This document shows positions 44,916 through 54,473 of a stretch of DNA of 64,000 nt, piece after piece. Every line of letters begins with the position of its first letter. Position 1 is the stretch's first letter. The notes beneath the pieces were generated by a model, which did not search any database, was not told the origin of the DNA, and saw only the letters and a program-made list of their open reading frames with translations. Source of the DNA: Mucilaginibacter lacusdianchii (GTDB lineage: Bacteria > Bacteroidota > Bacteroidia > Sphingobacteriales > Sphingobacteriaceae); NCBI RefSeq assembly GCF_009770985.1, contig NZ_WSRW01000002.1:992001-1056000 (forward strand), read 5' to 3'. Both the position numbers and the translations under genes were made by a program.

Positions 44916-46514
44916 TTAATTAAGTGTGATGTCGTCAAAATAGATAGTGTAGTTGGCTGAACCGTTACCTGCTGTACCGTTGTCTAATATCAGCACTATC
45001 TTTTGGTAAGTATTAGCTGTGTTAATGGCGCTATAATCAAAAGTCAGTTCTTCCCAGCCATTGGCTACTGTGGTGGTTACTTCTTTTTCAAAGTTGATAC
45101 TGCCACTGTTCAAGTTTTCAACCTTTAATAAAATTTTGGCACCAACACGTGGTGAATACACTTTCATTTTGAAGGTCTTTTTGGTCGAAAAGTCGATAGG
45201 CGCATCAAGTGCGATAACGCTTCCACCCCAGGTTTGACCGGCGTTTTTAACCATCTTACCTACTTTGCTGCTAGTGTTTATACCTGTAGCAAAAGGGTTG
45301 TCTATAATAGTAGTTGCACCACCATCAAAATCGGAAAACGCATACTTAAGCAATGGATCTTCAAATGTAAGCGGCAAGCTAAGCTTAGGGGCTGGCGGCG
45401 CAACCGGTGCCATAAACATTAAATCATCCATATAAAACACTTTACCTGTACCACCTGCATTAAAGTCGAAAAACACCGACGCTTTATCATAAGTAAAAGC
45501 AGGGTTTAAAGCTGGCGTACCTGCTGAGTTTTGCTTAAAGTCGAATGTTAACGTTTCCCACTGGTTCGCCTTTGTGGTCATCACATCCGTTTCAACTGCA
45601 TTGTTGCCGTTTGTATGATCTTCCAATTTCAACTTAATAACCAAACCTGCGGCAGGCGAGTAAATCCGCATGCTCATTTTAGAGTTGGTAGCGGTAACCG
45701 GAATTTTAGTTGCAAAGCCATTGGCCGTTCCTAAAGTAGTACCGGCCCAGGTTTCGGCACCGGCAGGTTTAGTTACCATCAATACTTTATTTGCACCGTT
45801 TGCCGGGTCGGTAGCTATGGCCGATGTATTGCCACCAAAATTGCTGGTGGTATAATCGTAATTAGCATCATCAAAAGTTAAAGGCAGATCAATCTGTTTA
45901 CCTACTTTAATGGTTTCTGTATATTGGGTAGTTGCCTTACCCCCGCTTAACGCTACTATGCGCACGGTATAAGTACCTGCTGTTGCGTAAGTGTGTGTGG
46001 CGGCTTGCCCTTCCAAAAACGAATCATAAGGTTCCGGATTTTTATCGGCTTCATCTCCGTAATAAACATGGAACATAGTTTCGTAAAGTGCAGTTGCACC
46101 AATATTAACCGCTAAGCCGTTGCTGGTTATGCTTGTTTTTAAGTTTTCGGGTGCTCTAAACGATACAGTTAATGGCTGGGTAATTTCAGCCGTTTTTCCG
46201 GTAAGGCTATGCCCTACTATTTTTACATTGTATAATCCCTCGGCATAAGTATGTTGAATACTTTTACCTGGGGTAACTTTCATATAATTAGCACCACTAT
46301 CGCCATAATACACATCATAGCTGGCCACCCCTTCGCCACTTGGCGTAATGGTAACCAAACCGGTATTATCCTGGGTGATATCAAACATCACCGACAGTTT
46401 AGCAGGATCAGCCCCACCCTCAACCAAAGATGTATCGTTGAATGAGTCTTTTTTACAACCGGTAACGATGACCAGTAGCAAAGTAATGCTCAAAAAATAT
46501 TTTATCGCTTTCAT
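44916..46514 (-). CDS. Surface glycan-binding lipoprotein with two PKD and two CBM-like domains (locus C)
   Basis: 532 residues, lipobox IVTGC with Cys20 and KKDS. Two PKD-like domains follow (about 40-120, YDVYYGDSGANY; about 122-207, FHVYYGDEADKN). Two related beta-sandwich modules come next: about 210-370 starting LPLTFDDANYDY and ending YMDDLMFM, and about 378-532 starting LPLTFEDPLLKY and ending YFDDITLN. The second pair is an internal duplication: both contain GxWGG/WAG, a KMxxYSPxxG segment, and WExLTFDY/WETLTFDF. They resemble CBM4-type glucan-binding modules. Inferred role: binding beta-glucan at the cell surface for the GH16 enzymes and SusC/D. Confidence 0.86.
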   Translation of the reverse strand: MKAIKYFLSITLLLVIVTGCKKDSFNDTSLVEGGADPAKLSVMFDITQDNTGLVTITPSGEGVASYDVYYGDSGANYMKVTPGKSIQHTYAEGLYNVKIVGHSLTGKTAEITQPLTVSFRAPENLKTSITSNGLAVNIGATALYETMFHVYYGDEADKNPEPYDSFLEGQAATHTYATAGTYTVRIVALSGGKATTQYTETIKVGKQIDLPLTFDDANYDYTTSNFGGNTSAIATDPANGANKVLMVTKPAGAETWAGTTLGTANGFATKIPVTATNSKMSMRIYSPAAGLVIKLKLEDHTNGNNAVETDVMTTKANQWETLTFDFKQNSAGTPALNPAFTYDKASVFFDFNAGGTGKVFYMDDLMFMAPVAPPAPKLSLPLTFEDPLLKYAFSDFDGGATTIIDNPFATGINTSSKVGKMVKNAGQTWGGSVIALDAPIDFSTKKTFKMKVYSPRVGAKILLKVENLNSGSINFEKEVTTTVANGWEELTFDYSAINTANTYQKIVLILDNGTAGNGSANYTIYFDDITLN

Positions 46515-46531
46515 TATTGTTTTCTTAAGGT

Positions 46532-48043
46532 TTAGTATCCCGGATTTTGTGTTAAACCAGAAACGTTCACTTCCTGCTGCGGAATAGGGAACACTTCATT
46601 TTTACCAGCTACAAAGCCGGTAATTTTGGTAGCTGCTTGGCCGGTTCTAACCAAGTCAAAAAAGCGGTCGCCTTCCATACCCAACTCCAATCTGCGTTCA
46701 TCCCAAATGGCTTGTCGTAATGCAGTTCCGGTTGCGGTTACATCATGCGCATTATCACCAAAAGCCCGGCGGCGCACTTGGTTCAAATAGCCTTGTGCTT
46801 TACCATCATTAGCGGCGGCTGCACGGTTATTGGCTTCGGCTGCCATTAACAATACTTCGGCATAACGTAGCGTACGGAAGTTGTTCAAGTAGTTCAACTC
46901 AATCTGACCTGATGTTTCGCCTTTGCGTGGCAGATACTTTTGGTTATACAAACCTGTATTTTTATAAGGCGCAACCTGGTAAGTAATACCGTATTCGGGA
47001 TGGGCAGCCTTATAAGCCTCAATATTTAATACGGTAACATCTTTGCGCTTATCGCCGGCTGCATAAGCCGCTGCCAGGTTTTGCGTAGGTAAGTTCGAGC
47101 TCCAACCTGCTGCGTATGGCATAGCTGCACTGCCGCTTATACCTCTGATACCATTTTGCTGAACAGAATAATTACCCTGGCCACGAGTTTGACCGCCCCA
47201 ATTGTAATAAGGCGAGCCATTGGTGTATTGAATTTCGAAAACAGACTCAGGGCCATTCTCGCCAGATGCCAAGAAGATGGAATTAAAATCACCTACCAGG
47301 CTAAATGCATTGGCGCTAATTACTTGTTCTAAAACGGCAGCTGCCTCTGTAAACTTGTTTTCGTACAAATAAACTTTACCTAGCATGGCTTGAGCAGCAT
47401 ATTTCGTAATACGGCCCTTTTGCGATTGCGTAGCAGGTAAAGCGGCTATAGCCGTATTTAAATCGGCTTCAATTTGTTTGTAAACTTCAGCCTTCGGCGA
47501 ACGGCTCAAACTTTTTGAATCGCTCACGCCCAGACGTCTGTCTGTAAATAAAGGCACATCGCCCCACATTCTTACCAGTGAAAAATAATAGTAAGCACGC
47601 AGAAAGTTAACTTCGCCATAAAGCGCATCCTTACCCGCAAAATTGACGGTTTGGCCAGCAAGGTTTTGGCTTTTATACTGCAACAGGTAGTTAGTACGAT
47701 TAACGCCCTCATAAGCTACCTGCCAAAGGTCTTGCAGGGTAGAGTTAATAGGTGTTAATGTATAATCGTCTATTTGTTGCAACGGCAGTACGTCTGATGC
47801 ACTTTCACCACCGGCTACCGAGTTATCTGAAGCGATATCGCCAATAACTACCATTTGATTTAGCCACTGCAATGGTGAATAAGCACTGATTATCATGTTA
47901 CGATAATCACTTTCAGATTTTAAGTAATCCTGCTCGGTAGTCACAAAATCCTCATGCGGATTATAGTCCACCCATTTTTTACACGCTGTAAATGTGGAAA
48001 CCAACATCACCACACCAATCAGCTTTATATATCTTTTATTCAT
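46532..48043 (-). CDS. SusD/RagB-family glycan-binding lipoprotein (locus C)
   Basis: 503 residues; lipobox TFTAC with Cys21 and KKWV. The TPR core and the C-terminal signature (IWDERRLELGMEGDRFFDLVR in family order, then VFPIPQQEV, QNPGY) are complete. Its susC partner ends 21 bp upstream and the binding lipoprotein gene starts 17 bp downstream. Known role: the lid of the SusC transporter; here the likely ligand is a beta-1,3-glucan oligosaccharide because of the two GH16 genes. Confidence 0.96.
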   Translation of the reverse strand: MNKRYIKLIGVVMLVSTFTACKKWVDYNPHEDFVTTEQDYLKSESDYRNMIISAYSPLQWLNQMVVIGDIASDNSVAGGESASDVLPLQQIDDYTLTPINSTLQDLWQVAYEGVNRTNYLLQYKSQNLAGQTVNFAGKDALYGEVNFLRAYYYFSLVRMWGDVPLFTDRRLGVSDSKSLSRSPKAEVYKQIEADLNTAIAALPATQSQKGRITKYAAQAMLGKVYLYENKFTEAAAVLEQVISANAFSLVGDFNSIFLASGENGPESVFEIQYTNGSPYYNWGGQTRGQGNYSVQQNGIRGISGSAAMPYAAGWSSNLPTQNLAAAYAAGDKRKDVTVLNIEAYKAAHPEYGITYQVAPYKNTGLYNQKYLPRKGETSGQIELNYLNNFRTLRYAEVLLMAAEANNRAAAANDGKAQGYLNQVRRRAFGDNAHDVTATGTALRQAIWDERRLELGMEGDRFFDLVRTGQAATKITGFVAGKNEVFPIPQQEVNVSGLTQNPGY

Positions 48044-48064
48044 CGTTTTATTAAGATTAATGAA

Positions 48065-51000
48065 TTACAATTTGATGTCGAGGCCTAAAGAGTAAGTACG
48101 CGGCTGCGGATAGGCACCACGGTCAACACCTGTATTTAAAATACCACCAGAAATTTCCGGGTCGAAACCAGAGTACTTGGTAAACACAAATGCGTTTCTT
48201 ACCTGTGCATATACTCTTACACTCTTGAATACGCCGCTAAACTTGGGCAGTAAGTAACCCAACTGCAGGTTTTTAACTTTTACAAACGAACCATCTTCAA
48301 CATATCTGTCGCTCACACGAATGTTGCTGTTAGGATCAAGAAAAGAATATCTTGGATTACGGGCATCATTGGTAGTACCCGGACCAGTCCAACGTCCTAA
48401 TACCGCACGGTATTTATTGGTAAAGTTGGCATTACGCTCATAGGCCCGATAAATATCATTGCCTATCGATGCATAAGTAAAGGCGTTAAAATCAAAGTTT
48501 TTGTAGCTGATGCTCAAGTTCCAGCCCATAGTAAAATCAGGGAATGGGTCGCCTATTTTCACCTGGTCGTCGGCATTAATCACGCCATCGTGATTGGTGT
48601 CCACAAAGCGAATATCGCCGGCTTGTGCACCTGGCTGAGAAGGAGCAGCGGCAACCTCAGCAGCATTTTGGAATAAACCATCAGTTTTATAGCCGTAGAA
48701 GTAACCAGGGGTTTGCCCTTTCTCAAAAACAGTTACGGTTTGCGACTGTCCGTTGAAATAGCTGCCACCAAAAATTCTGGCAGTGCCTTCGGTATTGGTA
48801 GCCGTTACCATGTTTTTGCTGGTGGTTAATGTGAACGAGTTGTTCAGCTTCAGTTTACCAATTGATTCATTGTAGCCCAAGGTAATATCCACACCGCTAC
48901 TTTTGGTTGAACCGATATTAGCAGTTGGAATGGGCACAGTACCCAAGTACAAGGATACCGATGGGGTAAACAACAAGCCGTTTACGCGTTTTTCGTAATA
49001 ATCGGCCGAGATGGTGAATTTGTCGTTCAATAAATTCATGTCAAAACCAATGTTCAGTTGCTTTTGACGTTCCCATGCCAGGCTGTTATTAGCTGCAGAG
49101 CCTACGGTTGAACCCGGATAGAAGATGTTGTCAAAATTATAACCATTGCTGTTAGCCGTTGGTCCATAATCTGGTCCGCCGGTTACAATTTTCACAAATT
49201 GCGGACTAACGTTTTCGTTACCGGTAACACCATAACTACCACGTATTTTCAAGTAATCAATAAATTTGGGTTTAAAGAAATCTTCTTGTGTAACTACCCA
49301 ACCCAATGAACCTGAATAGAAGTTACCGAATTTGTTATTGATACCAAATGCATAGGAACCATCACGACGCGCAGTAAACGATGCCAGGTACTTTTCTTTA
49401 TAATCGTAGTTAACCCTTGCAAAGTAAGAGATGTTACGACGGAAGTACTGGTAATAGTAACCGGTTAACGCATTGGTATTGGTAGCGGAGTTGGTACCAG
49501 TTGCCGCGCTAAAATCAGCAAACTCCCATGAGTTAAAAGGCACATCCTGACGGCTGGCACCTGCTGCGTTACCTGATGTTCTGGCTAATGAGAAACCTAA
49601 AACGGTTTCGAAGGTATGATCTTTAGCAACTTTGAAGTTGTAATTGGCAAAAGTTTCCCAAGTGTAGTTGAAGTTGCTCACTTTATCGTGTGATACGCTG
49701 TTGAACCGACCGGTAATGGCAGAGCCATCGCCATTCATGGTATTTTCAACGTTTTGCGGACCGTAAAATACTAATGGCGTAAAGCTTTTCGAGTTAGCAT
49801 CATATTTAGTATAACCAAAACGACTGCTCAGTTTCAGGTTTTTCAACACATCGTACTGTAACTCAAACTTACCGTAAAGCTTGTTACCATTGTTTTTATT
49901 GTAGGTATTATCCAGCTTGGTTAGGGGGTTAAATATCTCTGATAACAGCAAGTTACTGTAACCATATTTACTGTTCACTGAAGGATCAGAGTTATAAACC
50001 GGCACTGTTGGATCAAAATTTAGTGCACTACCCAGGATACTATTGAAAGAATTTTCCTGAACACCTTTTGAATACAGAATTACATCTGTTGCATTCACTA
50101 AGAATTTCACTTTGGGCGCTAACTGAAAATTCAGGTTAGCGGTAAAGTTACCACGGTCAAATCTGGATTTATCGATACCGCCAACAACGCCGCCCTGGCT
50201 GGTATAGCCTGCAGAAAGGAAATAGGTAACACTTTCGCTGCCACCCCGTGCCGACAAACTGTGTGTTTGTAAAGGCGCAGTTTTAAAAATTTCTTTTTGC
50301 CAGTTGGTACCTTTACCTAATATAGAAAGATCAGGAAAGATGATGTTACCACCCGCTGATGTACTGCCTTCGTTAATAATTGCAGCATACTCGGTAGCAT
50401 TCAATACGCCAATGGTACGGGCTACTTCCTGCACGCCGTAGTTTCCGCTAACTGAAATTTCAGTTTTCTGGTTTTTTCTGCCGCCTTTAGTAGTCACCAC
50501 AATTACACCGTTACCACCTTTAACACCATAAATAGCTGTGGTAGCAGCATCTTTTAACAGGTTGATAGATTCGATATCGCCTGGATTAAGCGCATTAAGG
50601 TCGGCCAGCGTTTGTGGCACACCATCAATTACCACAATTGGGTCGGTGCCAGAAAATGAAGGAATACCCCTGATAAGTACCGTTGGGGTTGAACCCGGCG
50701 AACCGCTTTGAATAACGGTGACGCCCGAAGCACGGCCTTGTAAAGCTTCTTCAGCACGTACGGGTCTTAATTTTTCGATATCAGCACTTTTGATAGTAGA
50801 AATAGCGCCCGATACTTTAGTTACTTTTTGGGTACCATAACCGGTTACCACAACATCTGATAAGGTGTTATTGGTACTTTCCTCCAATACGAAGTTTTGT
50901 ACACTAGGCTCGTTCACGCGTCGTTCAATCGGCGTCATACCTATAAAAGATACGGTTATAGTTGCGCCACCTTGCGGAAGGTTAAGTGCATAGTTACCAT

Positions 51001-51178
51001 TAATGTCTGTAACGGTACCTAACGTGGTGCCTTTAACAGCAACAGTGGCGCCCGGTATACTTTCACCATTTGATTTTTGAGTTACCTTGCCCGTTACACG
51101 GAGCGATTGGGCGTATGCCTGGCTAATAAAACAAAACAGCAAAGCAAACCCCACATAAAACTTAAGTTTTAATTGCAT
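48065..51178 (-). CDS. SusC/RagA-family TonB-dependent transporter (locus C)
   Basis: 1037 residues: signal peptide to about 23 (SQAYAQ), carboxypeptidase-regulatory-like domain (about 26-105), plug (about 110-225) with VVVTGYGTQKV, PIVVIDGVPQ and INLLKDAATTAIYGVKGGNG, and the barrel ending LDIKL. Known: it imports oligosaccharides with TonB energy. It heads the operon susC-susD-lipoprotein-lipoprotein-GH16-GH16. The promoter TTTG-N21-TACATTTG lies 177 bp upstream, with the shared element just above it. Confidence 0.96.
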   Translation of the reverse strand: MQLKLKFYVGFALLFCFISQAYAQSLRVTGKVTQKSNGESIPGATVAVKGTTLGTVTDINGNYALNLPQGGATITVSFIGMTPIERRVNEPSVQNFVLEESTNNTLSDVVVTGYGTQKVTKVSGAISTIKSADIEKLRPVRAEEALQGRASGVTVIQSGSPGSTPTVLIRGIPSFSGTDPIVVIDGVPQTLADLNALNPGDIESINLLKDAATTAIYGVKGGNGVIVVTTKGGRKNQKTEISVSGNYGVQEVARTIGVLNATEYAAIINEGSTSAGGNIIFPDLSILGKGTNWQKEIFKTAPLQTHSLSARGGSESVTYFLSAGYTSQGGVVGGIDKSRFDRGNFTANLNFQLAPKVKFLVNATDVILYSKGVQENSFNSILGSALNFDPTVPVYNSDPSVNSKYGYSNLLLSEIFNPLTKLDNTYNKNNGNKLYGKFELQYDVLKNLKLSSRFGYTKYDANSKSFTPLVFYGPQNVENTMNGDGSAITGRFNSVSHDKVSNFNYTWETFANYNFKVAKDHTFETVLGFSLARTSGNAAGASRQDVPFNSWEFADFSAATGTNSATNTNALTGYYYQYFRRNISYFARVNYDYKEKYLASFTARRDGSYAFGINNKFGNFYSGSLGWVVTQEDFFKPKFIDYLKIRGSYGVTGNENVSPQFVKIVTGGPDYGPTANSNGYNFDNIFYPGSTVGSAANNSLAWERQKQLNIGFDMNLLNDKFTISADYYEKRVNGLLFTPSVSLYLGTVPIPTANIGSTKSSGVDITLGYNESIGKLKLNNSFTLTTSKNMVTATNTEGTARIFGGSYFNGQSQTVTVFEKGQTPGYFYGYKTDGLFQNAAEVAAAPSQPGAQAGDIRFVDTNHDGVINADDQVKIGDPFPDFTMGWNLSISYKNFDFNAFTYASIGNDIYRAYERNANFTNKYRAVLGRWTGPGTTNDARNPRYSFLDPNSNIRVSDRYVEDGSFVKVKNLQLGYLLPKFSGVFKSVRVYAQVRNAFVFTKYSGFDPEISGGILNTGVDRGAYPQPRTYSLGLDIKL

Positions 51179-51354
51179 AGGTTTATTAATAAATAAAATT
51201 TGATCCCAGAGGGGGATAATTGGTTAGTTGTAAAATTTCGTCATACAGTTTCTTTTCAGGCACAACAGTGCCTGTTGTTTAGTCATGGTTTACTCATTCG
51301 GTTAATAATTTATAATTGGTTAAAAAACGCAGAGAGCGTTCGGTTTACAAGGGT

Positions 51355-51387
51355 CAAATGTATAGCATCACCACCCTATAAATCAAA
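51355..51387 (-). promoter_or_regulatory. Consensus Bacteroidota promoter of susC (locus C)
   Basis: On the minus strand: TTTG (51387-51384), 21 bp, then TACATTTG (51362-51355), a full match to TTTG-N19-21-TAnnTTTG. Transcription would start near 51348, giving a leader of about 170 nt before the ATG at 51178. Confidence 0.7.
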
Positions 51388-51392
51388 TATGG

Positions 51393-51406
51393 CACTACAT
51401 CACTAC
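51393..51406. promoter_or_regulatory. CACTACATCACTAC element between susC and its divergent regulator (locus C)
   Basis: This 14-mer is identical to 33202-33215 at locus B. It lies 5 bp above the -33 box of susC (8 bp at locus B) and has the same orientation relative to the promoter. It is 70 bp upstream of the start of the divergent three-Y regulator, so it may also control that gene. Confidence 0.65.
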
Positions 51407-51475
51407 TACACACCATTGAAAAAATCAGAAAAATGGTTGATATTAGCACTGTTATAAGCCAATAATAACCGATAA

Positions 51476-54400
51476 TTGATTTACCGACTTAAACTATTGT
51501 TTTTCAGTTTATTACTGAATATATACTTGCTATTTTCATGGCAAATGGCTTTGTCGCAAACCTATATTGGCCAGCGCAAAACCGTTAATTATGAAAAAAA
51601 GCAGTACAACGCAGGTACACAAAACTGGAAAATACGGCAGGATGACCAAGGCCGCATGTATTTTGCCAATAATGAAGGTGTATTGGTTTTTGATGGTGCC
51701 TACTGGCAGCTTTATCCGCTCCCTAATAAAACCATTGTACGCTCACTTGAATTTGGGGCCGACAAAAAGCTGTACGTTGGCGGGCAGGATGAAATAGGGT
51801 ATTTTGTACCGGCCAAAAACGGGCAGTTAACTTTCACTTCTATTAAAAATCTGATACCTAAAGCAGATCAAAAGTTCTCGGACATATGGGACGTGGTAAC
51901 TTTAGGAAAGGATGTTTTTTTTCGTTCGCAGAATAAAATATTCAAATACTCGAACAACAAAATTACTGTTTACCAGTCTTTTTCATGGCTGTTTTTAGGG
52001 AAAGACCATAATCGGCTGATAGCCCATGATGCACAAAAGGGCATTGTTGTGTATCGAAACAATGCCTGGCAAACGCTTATTGCTAACAACGAACTACCTA
52101 AAGGTTTTTATATCACTTCCACATCCGGATTTGACAACAACCAATCGCTGGTTACAACTACTAAAGATGGATTGTTGCTATTATCTGGCAATGCTTTTAA
52201 GCCACTGCCGTTAAAAGGCTTTGGCATAAACGGGTATCAGCAGTTTTCGGGTGCGGTACGGCTAAACAATGGCACTTATTTGATCAGCACGTTTTTAAAT
52301 GGCATTTACCAGATAGACAAAAGCGGTAATGTGATTGAAAACATTGGTAAAAAAGAAGGCCTGCAAAATGTGAATGTGCATAGTATTTATGCTGATGCCG
52401 GCAATAATGTTTGGTTGGGATTAGACAACGGTATTGACTTTGTTGCTTACAATAACGCTGTCCGTCATATCAATCCATCTGTGTTTAATGACGGAGCAGG
52501 TTTTTCGGCAGCTTTGTTCAAAAACAACCTCAACCTCGCGCTGTCAAACGGCACCTATCGCGTTCCGGTTGATGGAACAAAGGATTTAAGTTATCTGAAA
52601 AACGAAGCCCGCCCCATTGCCTACGGGCAAACATGGCATTTGGATGTTGTGGGTAGCCGGTTACTAGCGGGTAAAGACGATGGCATATTTGAGGTTGAGC
52701 AGGATAAATTTGTGCCGGTTTTTAACAATACAGGCTACTGGCTTTTCAGGCCCATGACGGGCAAAGGCGGTACTCCCTTATTAGCTGCCGGCAACTATTA
52801 TGGGGTACGGTTATTTGAAGATACGCCCGCCAAGCTTGCAGATAAAGGCGATGCGGCAAAGTTTTATGAATCGGCCAGGTTTTTGGAGGTCGACAAACAA
52901 AACAACATCTGGGCCTCGCATCCTTACCGGGGCGTTTATAAAATAAGCCCCAACGATAGCATGGCCAAAACTTATGCTAAAGAGCAGGGCTTGCCATCGG
53001 CCTTAAACAACTTTGTTTTCAAAATAAAAGGACAGGTAGTAATTGCTACCGAAAAAGGTATTTACGAATACAATGCCACGGCCGATCGTTTCAGGCCATC
53101 TCCTCAGTTTAAAGATGTATTTGGCACCCGCAGTATTCGCTATTTGCAAGAAGATGCCTCGGGAAACATTTGGTTTGTAGAAGGCAAAAGTCTGGCTGTT
53201 GCCGATTACTCGGGCAAGCCAACCATCATCAACATACCCGAGTTAGACAATCAGATTTTAAGCGGATTTGAAAATGTTTATCCTATTGATGCCAACAATA
53301 TATTTGTGGGCAGCGAAAACGGATTTTATCACATCAACTATGCTACCTACAAACACAACATCCGTCCGCTTACGGCTTACATTCGTAAAATTAAAATTAT
53401 ATCGGTTAAAGACAGTACACTATATGGCGGCTTTGCCACTAACGCCAGCAAATCAACCAACAATGCACCTGCATTAGGTTACGCCTACAACTCTTTGCAC
53501 TTTGATTATTCATCGCCGGTATTTGAAGAGCAATCAAATGTAGAGTACAGTTATTTGCTGGAAGGTTTTGATGAACAATGGTCTGCCTGGTCAAAAAAGT
53601 CGGAAAAAGATTACACCAATCTTCCGGCAGGTAATTACAAGTTTAAGGTTAAGGCCAGAAATCACCATAACAATGAATCGTCTGTAGCGGTTTACGCGTT
53701 TAGCATCAATCCGCCATGGTATCAGTCAACCTGGGCCTATCTTGTTTATATCTGCCTGATTGCAGGCGCACTTTATTACTTTTACTTGTGGCAGGAACGT
53801 CGGCATTTGGCCAGGCAGCAGCAGCAGTTAATACTACAGCAACAAAAGAATGAGGAAGAGCAGCGGCAAACTGCCTATTTGCATCAATTGGAATTAGAGC
53901 GATCGGAAAAGGAGCTTGCCAATTTAAAGAACGAAAAGCTACAGTCGGAAATTGAATACAAAACATCCGAACTGGCAGCCTCGGGCTTAAACCTAGTACA
54001 AAAGAAAGAGTTTTTGTTAAAGTTGAAAGATGAATTGCAAAAGCTCCAAAAGTCGGGCGATGTAGTTCCGTCCAGTGAAATCAAAAAGATACTGCGCCTG
54101 CTTAACGAAGAACACAACATTAATGAAGAGTGGGAACAGTTCTCGGTTCATTTTGATAAAGTGCATGCGGGCTTTTTAACAGTAGTTAAAGAACGCTACC
54201 CTACCGTAAACCAACAGGAGCTTAAGCTTTGCGCATACCTCATCATGAACCTTTCCAGCAAAGAGATAGCACAACTGATGGCCATATCTGTTCGCGGTGT
54301 TGAAATCAGCCGTTACCGACTTCGTAAAAAATTGCAGATCCCAACTGAAATGAACTTATTTGAGTTCTTATTCAACATTCAGCGGGAGTTGATGAAATAG
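51476..54400 (+). CDS. Three-Y/propeller membrane regulator with C-terminal HTH (locus C)
   Basis: 974 residues, same plan as the locus B regulator: signal peptide, Reg_prop-type propeller (about 30-670), Y_Y_Y domain (about 690-765, YSYLLEGFDEQW), one membrane helix (AYLVYICLIAGALYYFYLW), coiled coil (about 795-880) and LuxR-like HTH (MNLSSKEIAQLMAISVRGVEI). The HTH region is nearly the same as in the locus B protein, consistent with a shared DNA site. The start is a TTG at 51476: a stop codon lies directly upstream and no ATG precedes the signal peptide, the first internal ATG being residue 24. It is divergent from susC, the usual place for its activator. Confidence 0.9.
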   Translation: MIYRLKLLFFSLLLNIYLLFSWQMALSQTYIGQRKTVNYEKKQYNAGTQNWKIRQDDQGRMYFANNEGVLVFDGAYWQLYPLPNKTIVRSLEFGADKKLYVGGQDEIGYFVPAKNGQLTFTSIKNLIPKADQKFSDIWDVVTLGKDVFFRSQNKIFKYSNNKITVYQSFSWLFLGKDHNRLIAHDAQKGIVVYRNNAWQTLIANNELPKGFYITSTSGFDNNQSLVTTTKDGLLLLSGNAFKPLPLKGFGINGYQQFSGAVRLNNGTYLISTFLNGIYQIDKSGNVIENIGKKEGLQNVNVHSIYADAGNNVWLGLDNGIDFVAYNNAVRHINPSVFNDGAGFSAALFKNNLNLALSNGTYRVPVDGTKDLSYLKNEARPIAYGQTWHLDVVGSRLLAGKDDGIFEVEQDKFVPVFNNTGYWLFRPMTGKGGTPLLAAGNYYGVRLFEDTPAKLADKGDAAKFYESARFLEVDKQNNIWASHPYRGVYKISPNDSMAKTYAKEQGLPSALNNFVFKIKGQVVIATEKGIYEYNATADRFRPSPQFKDVFGTRSIRYLQEDASGNIWFVEGKSLAVADYSGKPTIINIPELDNQILSGFENVYPIDANNIFVGSENGFYHINYATYKHNIRPLTAYIRKIKIISVKDSTLYGGFATNASKSTNNAPALGYAYNSLHFDYSSPVFEEQSNVEYSYLLEGFDEQWSAWSKKSEKDYTNLPAGNYKFKVKARNHHNNESSVAVYAFSINPPWYQSTWAYLVYICLIAGALYYFYLWQERRHLARQQQQLILQQQKNEEEQRQTAYLHQLELERSEKELANLKNEKLQSEIEYKTSELAASGLNLVQKKEFLLKLKDELQKLQKSGDVVPSSEIKKILRLLNEEHNINEEWEQFSVHFDKVHAGFLTVVKERYPTVNQQELKLCAYLIMNLSSKEIAQLMAISVRGVEISRYRLRKKLQIPTEMNLFEFLFNIQRELMK

Positions 54401-54465
54401 TAAATATATTGTTAAAGGTCGTTTTTGTAAAGCTTTTGATAGGCCGACCTTTAACAACATATTTA
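54401..54465. terminator. Long 20/21-bp inverted-repeat terminator between convergent genes
   Basis: Arms 54401-54421 and 54445-54465 match at 20 of 21 positions (core GTTAAAGGTCG). The plus-strand side is followed by CTTTTTTATT. It begins right after the regulator's stop codon and serves the convergent TonB-receptor gene too. Confidence 0.85.
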
Positions 54466-54473
54466 CTTTTTTA

